Assembly (NCBI RefSeq): GCF_902859595.1 | Contig: NZ_CADIJQ010000001.1 | Span: 682,001-746,000 of the forward strand | Length of the DNA: 64,000 nucleotides | Reading direction: 5' to 3' | Source of the DNA: Achromobacter kerstersii | Lineage (GTDB): Bacteria > Pseudomonadota > Gammaproteobacteria > Burkholderiales > Burkholderiaceae_B | Shown: in pieces, positions 39,377-49,636 of the stretch | Layout of the letters: each line of letters starts with the position of its first letter | Position numbering within the stretch: the stretch's first letter is position 1 | Notes under the pieces: model-generated | The model's database searches: none | Seen by the model: the letters and a program-made list of their open reading frames with translations, nothing else | Told to the model about the DNA's origin: nothing | Position numbers and translations under genes: made by a program

Positions 39377-40144
39377 ATGGCACGGATTGATTTGAACAGC
39401 GACTTGGGCGAAAGCCTGGGCGCCTGGAGCATGGGCGACGACGCCGCAATGCTTCGGGTGGTTTCCAGCGCCAACGTGGCCTGCGGTTTTCATGCGGGCG
39501 ACCCGGCCGGCATCCTGACCACACTGAAAGCGGCCGCCGCCAATGGCGTGACCGTGGGCGCGCACGTGTCCTATCCGGACCTGACCGGTTTTGGCCGCCG
39601 CAATATGGATGTGGCCAGCGCCGACCTCATCGCCGATGTCATCTATCAGATCGGCGCCCTGAAAGGCCTGGCCGCCGCCGCTGGCGTTCCGGTGCGCTAT
39701 GTGAAGCCGCATGGCGCGCTGTACAACACCATTGCGCACGACGCGCGCCAGGGCAACGACGTCATCACGGCCATGCTGGAGATTGATCCGTCGCTGATTC
39801 TGGTCGCGCTGGCCGGTTCGCCGCTGATCCCGCTGGCGCGCGAACGCGGCTTGCGTGTGGTGGCCGAAGCCTTCGCCGACCGCGCCTATACGCCGCAAGG
39901 CACGTTGGTGTCGCGCCGTGAAAAGGGCGCCGTGCTGCATGATCCGGAAGCGGTTGCGCAGCGTATGCTGCGTCTGGTGGAAGAGGGCGTTGTTGAAGCA
40001 ATCGACGGCAGCCTGACGCGCGTTCAAGCGGATTCCATCTGCGTACACGGCGACAGCCCCGGCGCGGTGGACATGGCGCGTGAAGTGCGCCGCCGCCTGG
40101 AGCAAGCTGGCGTGGCGATCAAATCGTTTGCTGACGCGGCCTGA
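39377..40144 (+). CDS. pxpA: 5-oxoprolinase subunit A (LamB/YcsF)
   Basis: Protein of 255 residues, one of three components of the prokaryotic ATP-dependent 5-oxoprolinase, which opens L-5-oxoproline to glutamate. Motifs are [48 protein letters not shown] and [17 protein letters not shown]. Length fits the family. It is followed after 68 bases by the fused pxpBC gene. The regulator is probably the divergent GntR gene. Confidence 0.93.
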   Translation: MARIDLNSDLGESLGAWSMGDDAAMLRVVSSANVACGFHAGDPAGILTTLKAAAANGVTVGAHVSYPDLTGFGRRNMDVASADLIADVIYQIGALKGLAAAAGVPVRYVKPHGALYNTIAHDARQGNDVITAMLEIDPSLILVALAGSPLIPLARERGLRVVAEAFADRAYTPQGTLVSRREKGAVLHDPEAVAQRMLRLVEEGVVEAIDGSLTRVQADSICVHGDSPGAVDMAREVRRRLEQAGVAIKSFADAA

Positions 40145-40212
40145 ACGCTTATCTGCCGCCATTTCCCACTGACCACTGACGTTGCCCCGGAAATTTCCGT
40201 CTAGGAGACTGC

Positions 40213-41823
40213 GTGCGCTTTTTGCCCGTAAACACCGATGCGCTGCTCGTTGAGCTTGACGATCTTGAGCAGACGCTGGCCCTGTTCGCCGCGCTACAGA
40301 CGCAGCCGATTCCTGGCGTGACCGAGCTGGTGCCGGCTGCGCGCACCGTGCTGGTCATCTTCCGCCCGGAAGCCGTGACCCGCGACGCGCTCATTGCCGA
40401 CATCGGCAGCCGCGACACCAGCGGCCACGTCGCACGCGACGGCAAGCTCGTTGAAATTCCCGTGCACTACAACGGCGAAGACCTGGACGACGTGGCCGGC
40501 CTGCTCGGCATCACGCGCGACGAGGTCGTGCGCCGGCACACGGGCGGCACCTACAGCGTGGCGTTCACCGGCTTTGCGCCGGGTTTCGCGTACTTAAGCG
40601 GTGGCGACCCCACGCTGGATGTGCCGCGCCGCAAGACGCCGCGCACCCGTATTCCCGCTGGCGCCGTGGCGCTGGCAGGCACCTTCAGCGGCGTGTACCC
40701 GCAAGCCAGCCCCGGCGGCTGGCAGATTCTTGGCGTAACGCCGACCCCCATGTGGGACTTGTCGCGCGACACGCCCGCCTTGCTGCAACCCGGTTACCGC
40801 GTCCGGTTCATCGACGCCGGCCCGTTGCCCGCCGCGTCCGATACCCCGGCCGCAACCGCGTCCGCCAGCGCCCCGCGCATGGCTGGCGGATCGCCGGCAA
40901 TCGACGTGGTGGCATCCGGCCTGCAAGCCGTGTTCCAAGACTTGGGCCGCCCCGGCCAGGCGCGCCAGGGCGTGGCCGCATCGGGTGCGATGGATCGCGG
41001 CGCGTTGCGCGCCGCCAACCGGCTTGTGGGCAATGCGCCCGGCGATGCCTGCATTGAAATCGTCTACGGGGGTTTTCAGATGCGTGCGCATGGCGCGTGC
41101 GTGGTCGCCGTGACGGGTGCGCGTGGCGAACTGACGTTGCGTGACACGTCTGGCGCCAGCTGGTCCGTGCCAGGCCATCAAGCCATTGCCTTGAACGACG
41201 GCGACACGCTGTCGCTGGGCCAGCCCGACGCCGGCATCCGCTATTACCTGGCGGTGCGCGGCGGCTTTGATATCGAGCCCGTGCTGGGCAGCCGGTCTAC
41301 CGATACCTTGGCCCGCGTCGGCCCCGAGCCCTTGGCCGCTGGCGACCGCATTGGCATTCTGCCGGCCGGGCAGGGCGCTATCGTGGGCGCGCCGGAATTG
41401 CCCGCGGCAGACTTGCCTGTTCAGAACACCGAGGTGGTGCTGGACGTGGTGTTGGGGCCGCGCACCGATTGGTGCGATGCCGATGCCGTGGCGTTGCTGT
41501 CGCGCCAAGCCTGGACCGTCACCCCGCAATCCAACCGCGTCGGCATCCGCTTGAATGGCGATACGCCGCTGCAACGCGCCAACCACGCCGAACTGCCCAG
41601 CGAGGGCACGCGCAAAGGCTCGATCCAGGTGCCGGCCAGCGGCCAACCCGTGCTGTTTCTGGCCGACCATCCGCTCACGGGCGGCTACCCGGTGATCGGT
41701 TCCGTTGCCCCCTGGCACCTGGACCGCGCGGCGCAGATTCCCATTGGCGCGCGTGTGCGCTTCAACCCCGTTTCCGACTTCGTCCCGGTTGATGTCCCCG
41801 CCGCGCCGGTCACAACGAATTAA
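40213..41823 (+). CDS. pxpBC: fused 5-oxoprolinase subunits B and C (PxpB-PxpC)
   Basis: Single polypeptide of 536 residues. Residues 1 to about 215 are PxpB (KipI-like: [38 protein letters not shown]). Residues from about 225 are PxpC (KipA-like: [66 protein letters not shown]). A short Ala/Pro linker joins them. It starts with GTG at 40213 behind TAGGAG. With PxpA it makes a complete oxoprolinase. Separate pxpB and pxpC genes are the rule in many bacteria, so the fusion is a local variant. Confidence 0.92.
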   Translation: MRFLPVNTDALLVELDDLEQTLALFAALQTQPIPGVTELVPAARTVLVIFRPEAVTRDALIADIGSRDTSGHVARDGKLVEIPVHYNGEDLDDVAGLLGITRDEVVRRHTGGTYSVAFTGFAPGFAYLSGGDPTLDVPRRKTPRTRIPAGAVALAGTFSGVYPQASPGGWQILGVTPTPMWDLSRDTPALLQPGYRVRFIDAGPLPAASDTPAATASASAPRMAGGSPAIDVVASGLQAVFQDLGRPGQARQGVAASGAMDRGALRAANRLVGNAPGDACIEIVYGGFQMRAHGACVVAVTGARGELTLRDTSGASWSVPGHQAIALNDGDTLSLGQPDAGIRYYLAVRGGFDIEPVLGSRSTDTLARVGPEPLAAGDRIGILPAGQGAIVGAPELPAADLPVQNTEVVLDVVLGPRTDWCDADAVALLSRQAWTVTPQSNRVGIRLNGDTPLQRANHAELPSEGTRKGSIQVPASGQPVLFLADHPLTGGYPVIGSVAPWHLDRAAQIPIGARVRFNPVSDFVPVDVPAAPVTTN

Positions 41824-41831
41824 CCAGACCC

Positions 41832-43580
41832 ATGCCAGCCATGAAGAAAGTCCTGATTGCCAACCGTGGCGAGATCGCCGTCCGCATCATCCGCGCCTGC
41901 GCCGACTACGGCGTGAAGTCCGTCGCCGTCTACGCGGATGCCGATTTCGACGCCCTGCATGCGCGCATGGCCGACGAGGCTTACGGCCTGGACGGCGACC
42001 GTCCGGCCGACACGTATCTCAACATCGACAAGCTGCTTGCCGCGGCGCGCCGCAGCGGCGCAGATGCGGTGCACCCGGGCTATGGCTTCCTGTCGGAAAG
42101 CGCGGTGTTTGCGCGCGCCGTCATCGGCGCTGGCCTGACGTGGATTGGCCCGTCGCCCGACACCATCGAACGCCTGGGCGACAAAGTCCAGGCCCGCAAG
42201 ATCGCATTGGAAGTCGGCGCGCCGCTGGTGGCTGGCACGGCCGACCCCGTCACTGGCGCCGAAGACGTGCTGGCGTTTGCGCAAGAACACGGCTTGCCGA
42301 TTGCCATCAAGGCGGCGTTTGGCGGCGGTGGCCGCGGCCTGAAGGTGGTATGGCGCATGGAAGACGTGGCCGAACTCTATGAGTCGGCCGTGCGCGAAGC
42401 CGTCACCGCCTTTGGCCGTGGCGAATGCTACGTCGAACAATTCCTGGACCACCCGCGCCACGTCGAAGCCCAGGTGCTGGCTGACCAGCACGGCAAGGTC
42501 GTGGTGTTGGGCACGCGTGATTGCTCGCTGCAACGCCGCAACCAGAAGTTGGTGGAAGAAGCGCCCGCGCCGTTCCTGTCTGACGACCAACGCCAGCGCA
42601 TCCATGCATCGGCGCGCGACATCTGCGCGCACGCCGGGTATGTGGGCGCAGGCACCGTGGAATTTTTGCTGAGCGCGTCGGGGGCCATTTCGTTCCTGGA
42701 GGTCAACACGCGCCTGCAAGTGGAACACCCCGTCACCGAAGAAACCTGCGGGCTGGACCTGGTGGTGGAGCAGCTGCGCATTGCCGATGGCCTGCCGCTG
42801 CAAATCGACGCCGAGCCCGCGCCGCGTTGCCACGCCATTGAATTCCGCATCAATGCCGAAGATGTGGGCCGGGGTTTCCTGCCGTCGCCGGGCCGTATCA
42901 CGACCTTCGCCGCGCCGTCGGGGCCGGGCGTGCGTGTGGACAGCGGCGTGGAATCGGGCTCGACCATTCCGGGCACGTTCGATTCGCTGATGGCCAAGCT
43001 GATCGTCACGGGCGCCACGCGCGAACAAGCCATTGCCCGCGCCCGCCGCGCCCTGGCGGAATTCCGTATCGACGGCGTGGCCTCGGTGCTGCCGTTTCAT
43101 CGCGCGGTGTTGGCGCATGACGACTTCCTGGGCGACGGCGCCAGTTTCAAGGTGCATACGCGCTGGATCGAAACCGATTTTGCCAATGACCTGGAAGCCG
43201 CCGTGCGTCCGGCGCCGTTGGGCGCGGTGAACCTGCACCGCACGGCGGTGGAGATTGACGGCAAGCGCGTGTCGCTCGGGCTTCCGGCCGAGTTGCTGCG
43301 CGGCCTGCAATCCGCAGGCGCAGCGGCAGCGGGCGACAGTGCGGTTGGCAATGCGGCGGCCACGGCCAGCGCGCAAAGCGTGGCGGCCCCCATTGCCGGC
43401 ACCATCCAGGCCTGGAAAGCCGGCGACGGCGCCACCGTCAAGCAAGGCGAGCTGATCGCCACGATGGAAGCCATGAAGATGGAAATGCAGGTGCTGGCCC
43501 ATCGCGACGGCGTGCTCAAGCACGAAGCCGCGCCGGGGCAGGCGGTGGCAGCGGGCGCGTCGATTGGCCGTATTGACTGA
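41832..43580 (+). CDS. biotin carboxylase with C-terminal biotinyl domain
   Basis: Protein of 582 residues. The biotin carboxylase part has [34 protein letters not shown], and [16 protein letters not shown]. The C-terminal domain has the biotin attachment motif EAMKMEMQ, with Lys near residue 549. This BC-BCCP layout is that of acyl-CoA carboxylase alpha subunits, but no carboxyltransferase gene is in the window. It follows the pxpBC stop by 8 bases, a common arrangement with pxp genes. A role with PxpABC is possible but unproven. A second in-frame ATG is at 41841. Confidence 0.88.
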   Translation: MPAMKKVLIANRGEIAVRIIRACADYGVKSVAVYADADFDALHARMADEAYGLDGDRPADTYLNIDKLLAAARRSGADAVHPGYGFLSESAVFARAVIGAGLTWIGPSPDTIERLGDKVQARKIALEVGAPLVAGTADPVTGAEDVLAFAQEHGLPIAIKAAFGGGGRGLKVVWRMEDVAELYESAVREAVTAFGRGECYVEQFLDHPRHVEAQVLADQHGKVVVLGTRDCSLQRRNQKLVEEAPAPFLSDDQRQRIHASARDICAHAGYVGAGTVEFLLSASGAISFLEVNTRLQVEHPVTEETCGLDLVVEQLRIADGLPLQIDAEPAPRCHAIEFRINAEDVGRGFLPSPGRITTFAAPSGPGVRVDSGVESGSTIPGTFDSLMAKLIVTGATREQAIARARRALAEFRIDGVASVLPFHRAVLAHDDFLGDGASFKVHTRWIETDFANDLEAAVRPAPLGAVNLHRTAVEIDGKRVSLGLPAELLRGLQSAGAAAAGDSAVGNAAATASAQSVAAPIAGTIQAWKAGDGATVKQGELIATMEAMKMEMQVLAHRDGVLKHEAAPGQAVAAGASIGRID

Positions 43581-43588
43581 GCAAAAGC

Positions 43589-43607
43589 GGGCCGCCGCCA
43601 ACGGCCC
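43589..43607 (+). terminator. hairpin after the biotin carboxylase gene
   Basis: GGGCCG, seven bases, CGGCCC form a perfect stem 9 bases past the stop codon. No T-run follows. It may separate the pxp genes from the aldehyde dehydrogenase unit, which starts after a 204-base gap. Confidence 0.45.
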
Positions 43608-43784
43608 TATCGCCTACGCGGCGGCGCTCACCCTCCGAGCCGCCGCCGTAATCGCCAGTTCGAAATAACAGAAGTCTTAAAACAGTATTAGACGAGAAGC
43701 ACGCACGCCTTCCATACTCCTTTTGCCCCCTTAGCCGGGGACGCGGCGCACCAGACGCCGACGTAAAACATCAAGGAGACAAGC

Positions 43785-45263
43785 GTGATACAGCGTTATC
43801 AGTTGGTCGTGGACGGCCGTCGCGTGCCTGCCGCCGACGGGCGGATGCTGCAAAGCACCAACCCCTATACGGGCGAAGTCTGGGCCGAAATTCCGGATGC
43901 CGGTCCGGAAGACGTCGCCCAGGCGGTGGCCGCCGCCAACCGCTGCTTTCAGACCGTCTGGCGCGATACGCCGGGCGTGAAACGCGCCGCATTGATGCAC
44001 AAGCTGGCGGGGCTGATCGAAGCGTCGGCCGACCGCATGTCGGCGATCGAAAGCCGCGACAACGGCAAAATCGTTCGCGAAACCCGGCCGCAGATGCTGT
44101 GGGTAGGGCGCCAGCTGCGCTACTTCGCAGGCTATGCCGACAAGCTGTTCGGCCAGCATGTGCCGCTGGACCAGCCCAACACGCTGGACTATGTCTCGCT
44201 GGAACCCTACGGCGTGGTGGCCTTGATCACCGCGTGGAATTCGCCGTTGGCGTTGCTGGCCAATAAGCTCGCGCCGGCATTGGCTGCGGGCAATTGCGTG
44301 GTCGTCAAACCGTCTGAGCATGCATCGGCATCCACCCTGGAATTTGCGGCGCTGGTCGAGGAAGCGGGCTTTCCCCCGGGCGTTTTCAATGTGGTGACTG
44401 GCGGCGCACGTACCGGCCGGGCTCTTGTCGAAGACCCGGGCGTGGCGCTCGTCAGCTTCACCGGCAGCCCGCAAGTGGGCCGCGAAATCGCCGCCATGGC
44501 CGGGCGCCGGCTGGTTCCCGTGAAGCTGGAACTGGGCGGCAAATCCCCCAACATCATCTTTGACGACGCCGACCTGGAACGTGCCGTCGTCGGCGCCTTG
44601 GCCGGCATCTTCGGCGCGACGGGCCAAACCTGCGTGGCCGGTTCGCGCTTGCTGGTGCAGCGCGGCGTGTATGACGAAGTGGTTGCACGCCTGACCGAAC
44701 GCGCCGGCCGCATCCGGCTGGGCGACCCGGCCAACCCGGAAACCGAAATGGGTACGGTGGCCAACGAGCCGCAATTCCGCCGCATCCTGGACGCCATCGA
44801 AACGGCAAGAAGCGCAGGCGCACGCCTGGTGTGCGGTGGCGGACGCGCACGCGGCCCCGGTCTGGAAAGCGGCTACTTCATCGAACCGACCATCTTTGCC
44901 GACGTCGACAACGCCAGCCACCTGGCGCAGGAAGAAATCTTCGGCCCGGTGCTGGCCATCATTCCGTTTGACACCGAAGACGACGCCATCCGCATGGCCA
45001 ACGACAGCCGCTACGGCCTGGCCTCGGGTCTATGGACACGCGACCTGAACCGGGCGTTGCGCGTGTCGCGCGCCATGCAAAGCGGCACGGTCTGGGTCAA
45101 CACGTACCGCGCGTTGGGCGCGCAGGCGCCATTTGGCGGCTTTAAGGAATCTGGCATTGGACGCGAGCGCGGCGAGGCAGGTTTAAAGGAATACCTGACC
45201 ACGCGCAACGTGATGATCGATTATTCCAACGATGTGCGCGACCCGTTCGCCATCCGGACCTGA
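43785..45263 (+). CDS. aldehyde dehydrogenase (NAD(P)-dependent)
   Basis: Aldehyde dehydrogenase of 492 residues that oxidises an aldehyde to its acid. The family residues are intact: Asn in ITAWNSPLALLANKLAPAL, Glu in LELGGKSPN and catalytic Cys in GATGQTCVAGSR. It starts at GTG 43785 behind AAGGAGA. It opens a three-gene plus-strand unit with the Bug protein and a beta-hydroxyacid dehydrogenase, pointing to catabolism of a carboxylated aldehyde. The substrate cannot be told from sequence. Confidence 0.92.
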   Translation: MIQRYQLVVDGRRVPAADGRMLQSTNPYTGEVWAEIPDAGPEDVAQAVAAANRCFQTVWRDTPGVKRAALMHKLAGLIEASADRMSAIESRDNGKIVRETRPQMLWVGRQLRYFAGYADKLFGQHVPLDQPNTLDYVSLEPYGVVALITAWNSPLALLANKLAPALAAGNCVVVKPSEHASASTLEFAALVEEAGFPPGVFNVVTGGARTGRALVEDPGVALVSFTGSPQVGREIAAMAGRRLVPVKLELGGKSPNIIFDDADLERAVVGALAGIFGATGQTCVAGSRLLVQRGVYDEVVARLTERAGRIRLGDPANPETEMGTVANEPQFRRILDAIETARSAGARLVCGGGRARGPGLESGYFIEPTIFADVDNASHLAQEEIFGPVLAIIPFDTEDDAIRMANDSRYGLASGLWTRDLNRALRVSRAMQSGTVWVNTYRALGAQAPFGGFKESGIGRERGEAGLKEYLTTRNVMIDYSNDVRDPFAIRT

Positions 45264-45287
45264 TCGCACCGCAACCAAGGACGAGAC

Positions 45288-46304
45288 ATGAACAAAGAAC
45301 AACGCGACCCGCGCGGTCTTCGCGTCGGGCTGTCACGCCGTTCGCTGTTGTCGGCGGTGTGTGCGCTGGCGCTGATGGGGCCGGCTTTGGCCAACACGGG
45401 GCAGGGCGGCTACCCGGCCGGCCCCATCCGGCTGGTGGTGCCGTTTCCGCCTGGCGGCTCGGTGGACACCGTGGCGCGCACGCTGGCGCCGCAATTGGAA
45501 AAGCAGCTGGGCCAACCGGTCGTCATCGAAAACCGGCCCGGCGCCAGCAGCGTGATCGGCGCGCAGCACGTCAAGCAAGCCAAGCCCGATGGCTACACGC
45601 TGTTGCTGAACGCGTCGTTGCAGATGGCCAACCCCTCGTTGCTGACCACCGCCACTTACGACGCCATCAATGATTTTGTGCCCATCACCGAAATCGGCGC
45701 GTTGCCGCAATTGCTGGTGGTGAAGGCCGACAGCCCGTACCGCACGGTGGCCGACCTGATCGCCGACGCCCGCAAGCGGCCGCGCGAAGTGCAGTGGGCC
45801 ATCGCCGCGTTTGGCGCGGCGGGTCATCTGGCGTGTGAATTGGTCAACGTCGAAGCCAAAGTCGACATGCCGGTGATTCCGTACAAGGGCGGCGGCCCCG
45901 CGCTGGTGGATCTGATGGGCGGGCACGTATCCGCCATGATCGAACCCATGGCGTCCGCCTACCCGCATGTGCAAAGCGGCCGGCTGCGCGCGTTGGCGGT
46001 CACCAGCGACCAGCGCCTGGCCTCGCTGCCCGACCTGCCTACCGTTGCCGAAAGCGGTTTCCCCGGTTTCGACATGCCCAGCTGGTACGGCTTGTGGGCG
46101 CCCGCCGGCACGCCGCAAAGCGTCGTCAACCGGGTGCAGAAAGAAGTTCGCCTGGCGTTGCGCGACCCCGTTGTTGCCGAAAAGCTGGCGTCGATTTCGT
46201 TCCAGCCCGTGGGCTCATCGCCCGACGAGTTCGGCCAGTACGCCTCTAGCGAATTCAGCAAATACAAAACCTTGATCAGCGCCGCCCGCATCAAGGCAGA
46301 TTGA
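45288..46304 (+). CDS. tripartite tricarboxylate transporter substrate-binding protein (Bug family)
   Basis: Periplasmic binding protein of 338 residues. The leader GLSRRSLLSAVCALALMGPALA is hydrophobic and begins with an RR pair, so Sec or Tat export is possible. The mature part has the Bug signature VVPFPPGGSVDTVARTL and PGASSVIGAQHVKQAKPDGY. Bug proteins bind carboxylates and are hugely expanded in Bordetella and Achromobacter. No TctA/TctB membrane genes are nearby, as is usual for the orphan copies. It starts 24 bases after the ALDH stop. Confidence 0.92.
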   Translation: MNKEQRDPRGLRVGLSRRSLLSAVCALALMGPALANTGQGGYPAGPIRLVVPFPPGGSVDTVARTLAPQLEKQLGQPVVIENRPGASSVIGAQHVKQAKPDGYTLLLNASLQMANPSLLTTATYDAINDFVPITEIGALPQLLVVKADSPYRTVADLIADARKRPREVQWAIAAFGAAGHLACELVNVEAKVDMPVIPYKGGGPALVDLMGGHVSAMIEPMASAYPHVQSGRLRALAVTSDQRLASLPDLPTVAESGFPGFDMPSWYGLWAPAGTPQSVVNRVQKEVRLALRDPVVAEKLASISFQPVGSSPDEFGQYASSEFSKYKTLISAARIKAD

Positions 46305-46344
46305 TCCTGCGCGGCGCGTTACCCAATTCGAAACAGGAGCAGTG

Positions 46345-47223
46345 ATGAAAGAACAACTGAACTTGGGCTTTATTGGCCTGGGCGTGATGGGCGAACCCAT
46401 GAGCATCAATCTGGCGCGCAAGTCGGGCCAGCCCGTGCACGTGTATGACCGCGCGGCCGATGCCGTGGCGCGCGTGGTTGCGCAAGGCGGGCAGGCGGCG
46501 GCGTCGGTGGCTGACGTGGCCGGTCACTCCGACATTGTGTTCTTGTCTCTGCCGTCGATCGACCAGGTGGAGTCGGTGGTGGACGAGATTCTGGCGTCGC
46601 CCAAACGGCCGGGCATGATCGTGGACATGAGCACGAGCGACGTGGCGCGCACCCGCGCCTTGGCGGCGCGGCTGCGCGAGGCCGGCATCGGCTTCGTGGA
46701 CGCGCCGGTGGCACGCACGAAGCAGGCCGCGGTAGCCGGCACCTTGATGATCAGCGTGGGCGGAAGCGAAGCGGACGTTGCCCGTTTGCGCCCCATGCTG
46801 GAATGCATGGGCTCGGACGTGCTGCATTGTGGGGACACGGGCAGCGGCCAGATTCTGAAAATCCTGAACAACATGATGGTGTTCATGACGGTGAACGCGC
46901 TGGCCGAAGTGCTGACGATCGGGCGGCGCAGCGGCATGGATGGCGAAAAGCTGTTCGAACTTTTGTCGCAAGGGTCGGCCGACAGCTTCGTGCTGCGCAA
47001 CCACGGCATGAAGTCGATGGCCAAGGATGAGTTTCCCGAGAAGACCTTTCCGCTGACCTACGCCATCAAGGACGCGAGCCTGGCGCTGGCGTTGGCCGAT
47101 AGCGCCGACTTCAAACCGCACATCGCCCAGTACGCGCACGACCTGATGTGCCGGGCGCGCGATGCGGGTTATGCGCAGAACTACCACCCGGTGACGGTCA
47201 AGCTGATCGACGGGCGCGGCTAA
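46345..47223 (+). CDS. beta-hydroxyacid dehydrogenase (3-hydroxyisobutyrate dehydrogenase family)
   Basis: NAD(P)-dependent oxidoreductase of 292 residues. The Rossmann start is LGFIGLGVMGEPMSINLAR, the substrate loop is FVDAPVARTKQAAVAGTL and the catalytic Lys is in GSGQILKILNNMM. The ATG at 46345 has AGGAG five bases before it; a GTG one codon earlier is too close. Its stop overlaps that of the LysR gene on the other strand. Together with the ALDH it could interconvert a hydroxy acid and a semialdehyde. Confidence 0.9.
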   Translation: MKEQLNLGFIGLGVMGEPMSINLARKSGQPVHVYDRAADAVARVVAQGGQAAASVADVAGHSDIVFLSLPSIDQVESVVDEILASPKRPGMIVDMSTSDVARTRALAARLREAGIGFVDAPVARTKQAAVAGTLMISVGGSEADVARLRPMLECMGSDVLHCGDTGSGQILKILNNMMVFMTVNALAEVLTIGRRSGMDGEKLFELLSQGSADSFVLRNHGMKSMAKDEFPEKTFPLTYAIKDASLALALADSADFKPHIAQYAHDLMCRARDAGYAQNYHPVTVKLIDGRG

Positions 47224-48107
47224 TCGGGCTCGGCCAGACGCGGCAGCAGTTGCGTAGCGATGCGCCGCGTCAGGTCAGACGCATGCTTGTCGCTCCAGAT
47301 GGCTTCCATGCGCACCTGGCCGGCGGTGCCCGCCAGTTCGCGAAAGCACACGCCGGGATAGGCGCTGGACGCGTACGCGCGCGGCACTAGCGCCACGCCG
47401 AACCCCAGCCGAACCATCTGAAAAATGGTCAGCGGATTGCGGGCGGTGTGCTTGAACGACGGGCTGAAGCCGGCCTCGTAGCAAGATGCGACGATGGCGT
47501 CGAACACCGCCGGGCCGCTCTCGCGCGCCAAGGAAACCATCGGTTCTTCCGCCAGTTCCGACAACGCGAAATCGCCCGTGGCCAGGCGGTGTCCCAAGGG
47601 CAGCACCACGGCCAGCGGCTCGCGCAGAATCGGCACGCGCATCAGTTTGCTGCGGTCGGGGCGCACGTGCACGATGCCGATATCCATTTGCCCATGCGTC
47701 ACGGCCGACACCTGATCATGCGATTGCATATCCGCAACGGACACCTCCACGCCGGGGTAGGCGGCCTTGATCATCGCCAGAAAACGCGGCAGCACATTGA
47801 AGAGCGCAGACGTGGCCACCCCCAGCCGCAACACGCCCGCATCGCTTTGCGCAGCCCTTACCGCAGCGCCCACCGCCGTGCGCATCTGCCCCAGCAGCAA
47901 GCGGCTTTCGCGCAGGAACACGGCGCCGGCGTCGGTCAGCTTGACCTCGCGGCGCGTGCGGTTCAGCAATTGCACGCCCAGCTCTTCCTCTAGCAGCTTG
48001 ATGTGCAGGGACAGCGGGGGCTGCGACATATTGAGCTTTTCGGCGGCGCGGCTGAAACTCAGCTCCTCGGCGACCATGACGAAGTAACGCAACTGCTTCA
48101 TGTCCAT
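47220..48107 (-). CDS. LysR family transcriptional regulator
   Basis: Regulator of 295 residues. The N-terminal helix-turn-helix is LSFSRAAEKLNMSQPPLSLHI, and the C-terminal part is a periplasmic-binding-like effector domain. It is convergent with the beta-hydroxyacid dehydrogenase gene (stops overlap by 4 bases) and follows the MmgE/PrpD gene in the same direction after 99 bases. It may control either catabolic unit. Confidence 0.9.
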   Translation of the reverse strand: MDMKQLRYFVMVAEELSFSRAAEKLNMSQPPLSLHIKLLEEELGVQLLNRTRREVKLTDAGAVFLRESRLLLGQMRTAVGAAVRAAQSDAGVLRLGVATSALFNVLPRFLAMIKAAYPGVEVSVADMQSHDQVSAVTHGQMDIGIVHVRPDRSKLMRVPILREPLAVVLPLGHRLATGDFALSELAEEPMVSLARESGPAVFDAIVASCYEAGFSPSFKHTARNPLTIFQMVRLGFGVALVPRAYASSAYPGVCFRELAGTAGQVRMEAIWSDKHASDLTRRIATQLLPRLAEPD

Positions 48108-48148
48108 GACGGCTTGCCTCGTGGTTCGGGGCGAGACGGGCCATAGCC

Positions 48149-48163
48149 CATCCCGGTGGGATG
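48149..48163 (-). terminator. small hairpin between prpD-like and lysR genes
   Basis: CATCCC, GGT, GGGATG form a 6-base stem in the gap between the MmgE/PrpD stop and the LysR start. No T-run follows. It may partly end the long catabolic transcript. Confidence 0.35.
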
Positions 48164-48183
48164 TGGCGCAGCATAGCCCCTAT

Positions 48184-48207
48184 CCGCCCATCCGCCCATC
48201 CGCCCGT
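48184..48207. repeat. three 8-bp tandem repeats at the prpD-like stop
   Basis: CCGCCCAT occurs twice followed by CCGCCCGT. The last base belongs to the stop codon of the MmgE/PrpD gene. The unit is short and may be a slippage product. Confidence 0.75.
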
Positions 48208-49610
48208 CAGCCCAGCAGACCGGCCAGCTCACGTACCGGCGTATCGTCATCGGCCGCCAGCAGCGCTTGCAGAATGGTCTCAACGCGGTCGGCCGGCAGC
48301 CGCAATGCGGCGTTAGCGCGAAACTTGGCCGCAATGTCGTCCAGGCTGAGCGCGCGTTCGCCGCTGCCCAGATTCATGGGCACATTGCGGTGCAACACCG
48401 AACCGTTCTTCAGATGCACGCGCAGCGCGCCCGAGAAATACTTGGGGAACGCGGTGTCGGCCTGCACCGCGCATTGCACCTTGGCCGCCAGCGCAAGAAT
48501 GGCGGGGTCGGCCAGGCTGGCGTCGTCCAGTTCCGCCAGCGTGAAGCGGCCCCGCAGCAGGCAGGCGGCGACGACGAATTGCGCGCTGAACTTGGCTTCG
48601 TAGTCGGAACGCGGCAAGATTTTTGACGCGTGGGGTTCGGCCACGATGGGCAAGGTTTGCGCGGGCAATTCGCATTCAATGCGTGTGATCTGGCCCACGT
48701 CTCCCACATCGGCGCGCAACGCCAGCGCGGCTTCGGCGGCGCCGTGAATGAAGTGGCATACGGGATACGGCTTGATCGCAGTCTCCAGCAACGTCCAGTG
48801 TTCGCCCAGATCTTGCGCGATGGAGTCGGCATCGACCTCGGCCGCGCGCGCTTGCAGGTACGCGTCGAAGAAACCGAACTTGCCTTCAAAGGGCCGGTCA
48901 GGGCCGTGAAAGCCCGCGCCCGCCATGTGCGCGGCGGTGATGCCGGCCATGGCGCCCCAGCCCGGGTGCATGCGTTTCGTCCACGCGCCGGTTTCCAGAA
49001 ACACCTGCACGCCGGACGCGGTGCTGGCGGTAATGCCTTGGGCGGCCACCAATTGCGGCACGGTCAGGCCCAGCAACTTTCCGGCGACCACCGCCGAGCT
49101 GAAGTGCGACACCACGCCCGTCGCGTGAAACCCCACGTGGTGAAAGCCGCCCTTGACCGCGCGGCCCAGCCGGATGGCGGTTTCCATGCCGGCGGCGTAG
49201 GCGGCCAGCACATCGCCCCAGCGCGCGTCGGTAGCCTGGCCGATGGCCAATGCGGCGGGCAGGCAGGCGACGGTGGGATGGACGATGGCGGCGGGGTGCG
49301 TATCGTCAAAATCAAGGCCGTGCATCAAGTACCCGTTGGCCAGCGCAGCGTCGCGCGGGGCTAACGCCATGTTGGCGCCCACGACCGTTGCCTCTCCCGG
49401 CGCGCCAGCCGCACGGATGCCCGCCAGCGCGGGGCCTGCAAAGGGAAACGTGTTGGACGCGAACGCCAGGCCGATGGCGTCCAGAATGTGTTGGGTGGAC
49501 TTGTCGCGTACGGCTTGGGGCAAGGCAGCGGGGGTGAGTGCGTGCGCAAACCGGGCCAGCGCCTGGGCAGGGTTGGCCGACGGCGGCGTCAAAGTAGAAG
49601 CGTGGTGCAT
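48207..49610 (-). CDS. MmgE/PrpD family protein
   Basis: Protein of 467 residues of the MmgE/PrpD family, which includes 2-methylcitrate dehydratase and related hydro-lyases. Recognisable blocks are ANGYLMHGLDFDDTHPAAIV, AAYAAGMETAIRLGRAV, FHATGVVSHFSSAVVAGKLL and MHPGWGAMAGITAAHMAGAG. The ATG at 49610 has AGGAACC upstream. It is the last gene of the long minus-strand catabolic run. The likely role is dehydration or isomerisation of a hydroxy-acid intermediate; no methylcitrate cycle genes adjoin it. Confidence 0.88.
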   Translation of the reverse strand: MHHASTLTPPSANPAQALARFAHALTPAALPQAVRDKSTQHILDAIGLAFASNTFPFAGPALAGIRAAGAPGEATVVGANMALAPRDAALANGYLMHGLDFDDTHPAAIVHPTVACLPAALAIGQATDARWGDVLAAYAAGMETAIRLGRAVKGGFHHVGFHATGVVSHFSSAVVAGKLLGLTVPQLVAAQGITASTASGVQVFLETGAWTKRMHPGWGAMAGITAAHMAGAGFHGPDRPFEGKFGFFDAYLQARAAEVDADSIAQDLGEHWTLLETAIKPYPVCHFIHGAAEAALALRADVGDVGQITRIECELPAQTLPIVAEPHASKILPRSDYEAKFSAQFVVAACLLRGRFTLAELDDASLADPAILALAAKVQCAVQADTAFPKYFSGALRVHLKNGSVLHRNVPMNLGSGERALSLDDIAAKFRANAALRLPADRVETILQALLAADDDTPVRELAGLLG

Positions 49611-49636
49611 GGTCGTGAGGTTCCTGAATCGGAAGT

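Noticed and set aside
41820-43601. 593-codon minus-strand frame opposite the biotin carboxylase gene
   Set aside because: It mirrors the carboxylase gene exactly and has no recognisable domain; the plus strand encodes intact catalytic motifs.
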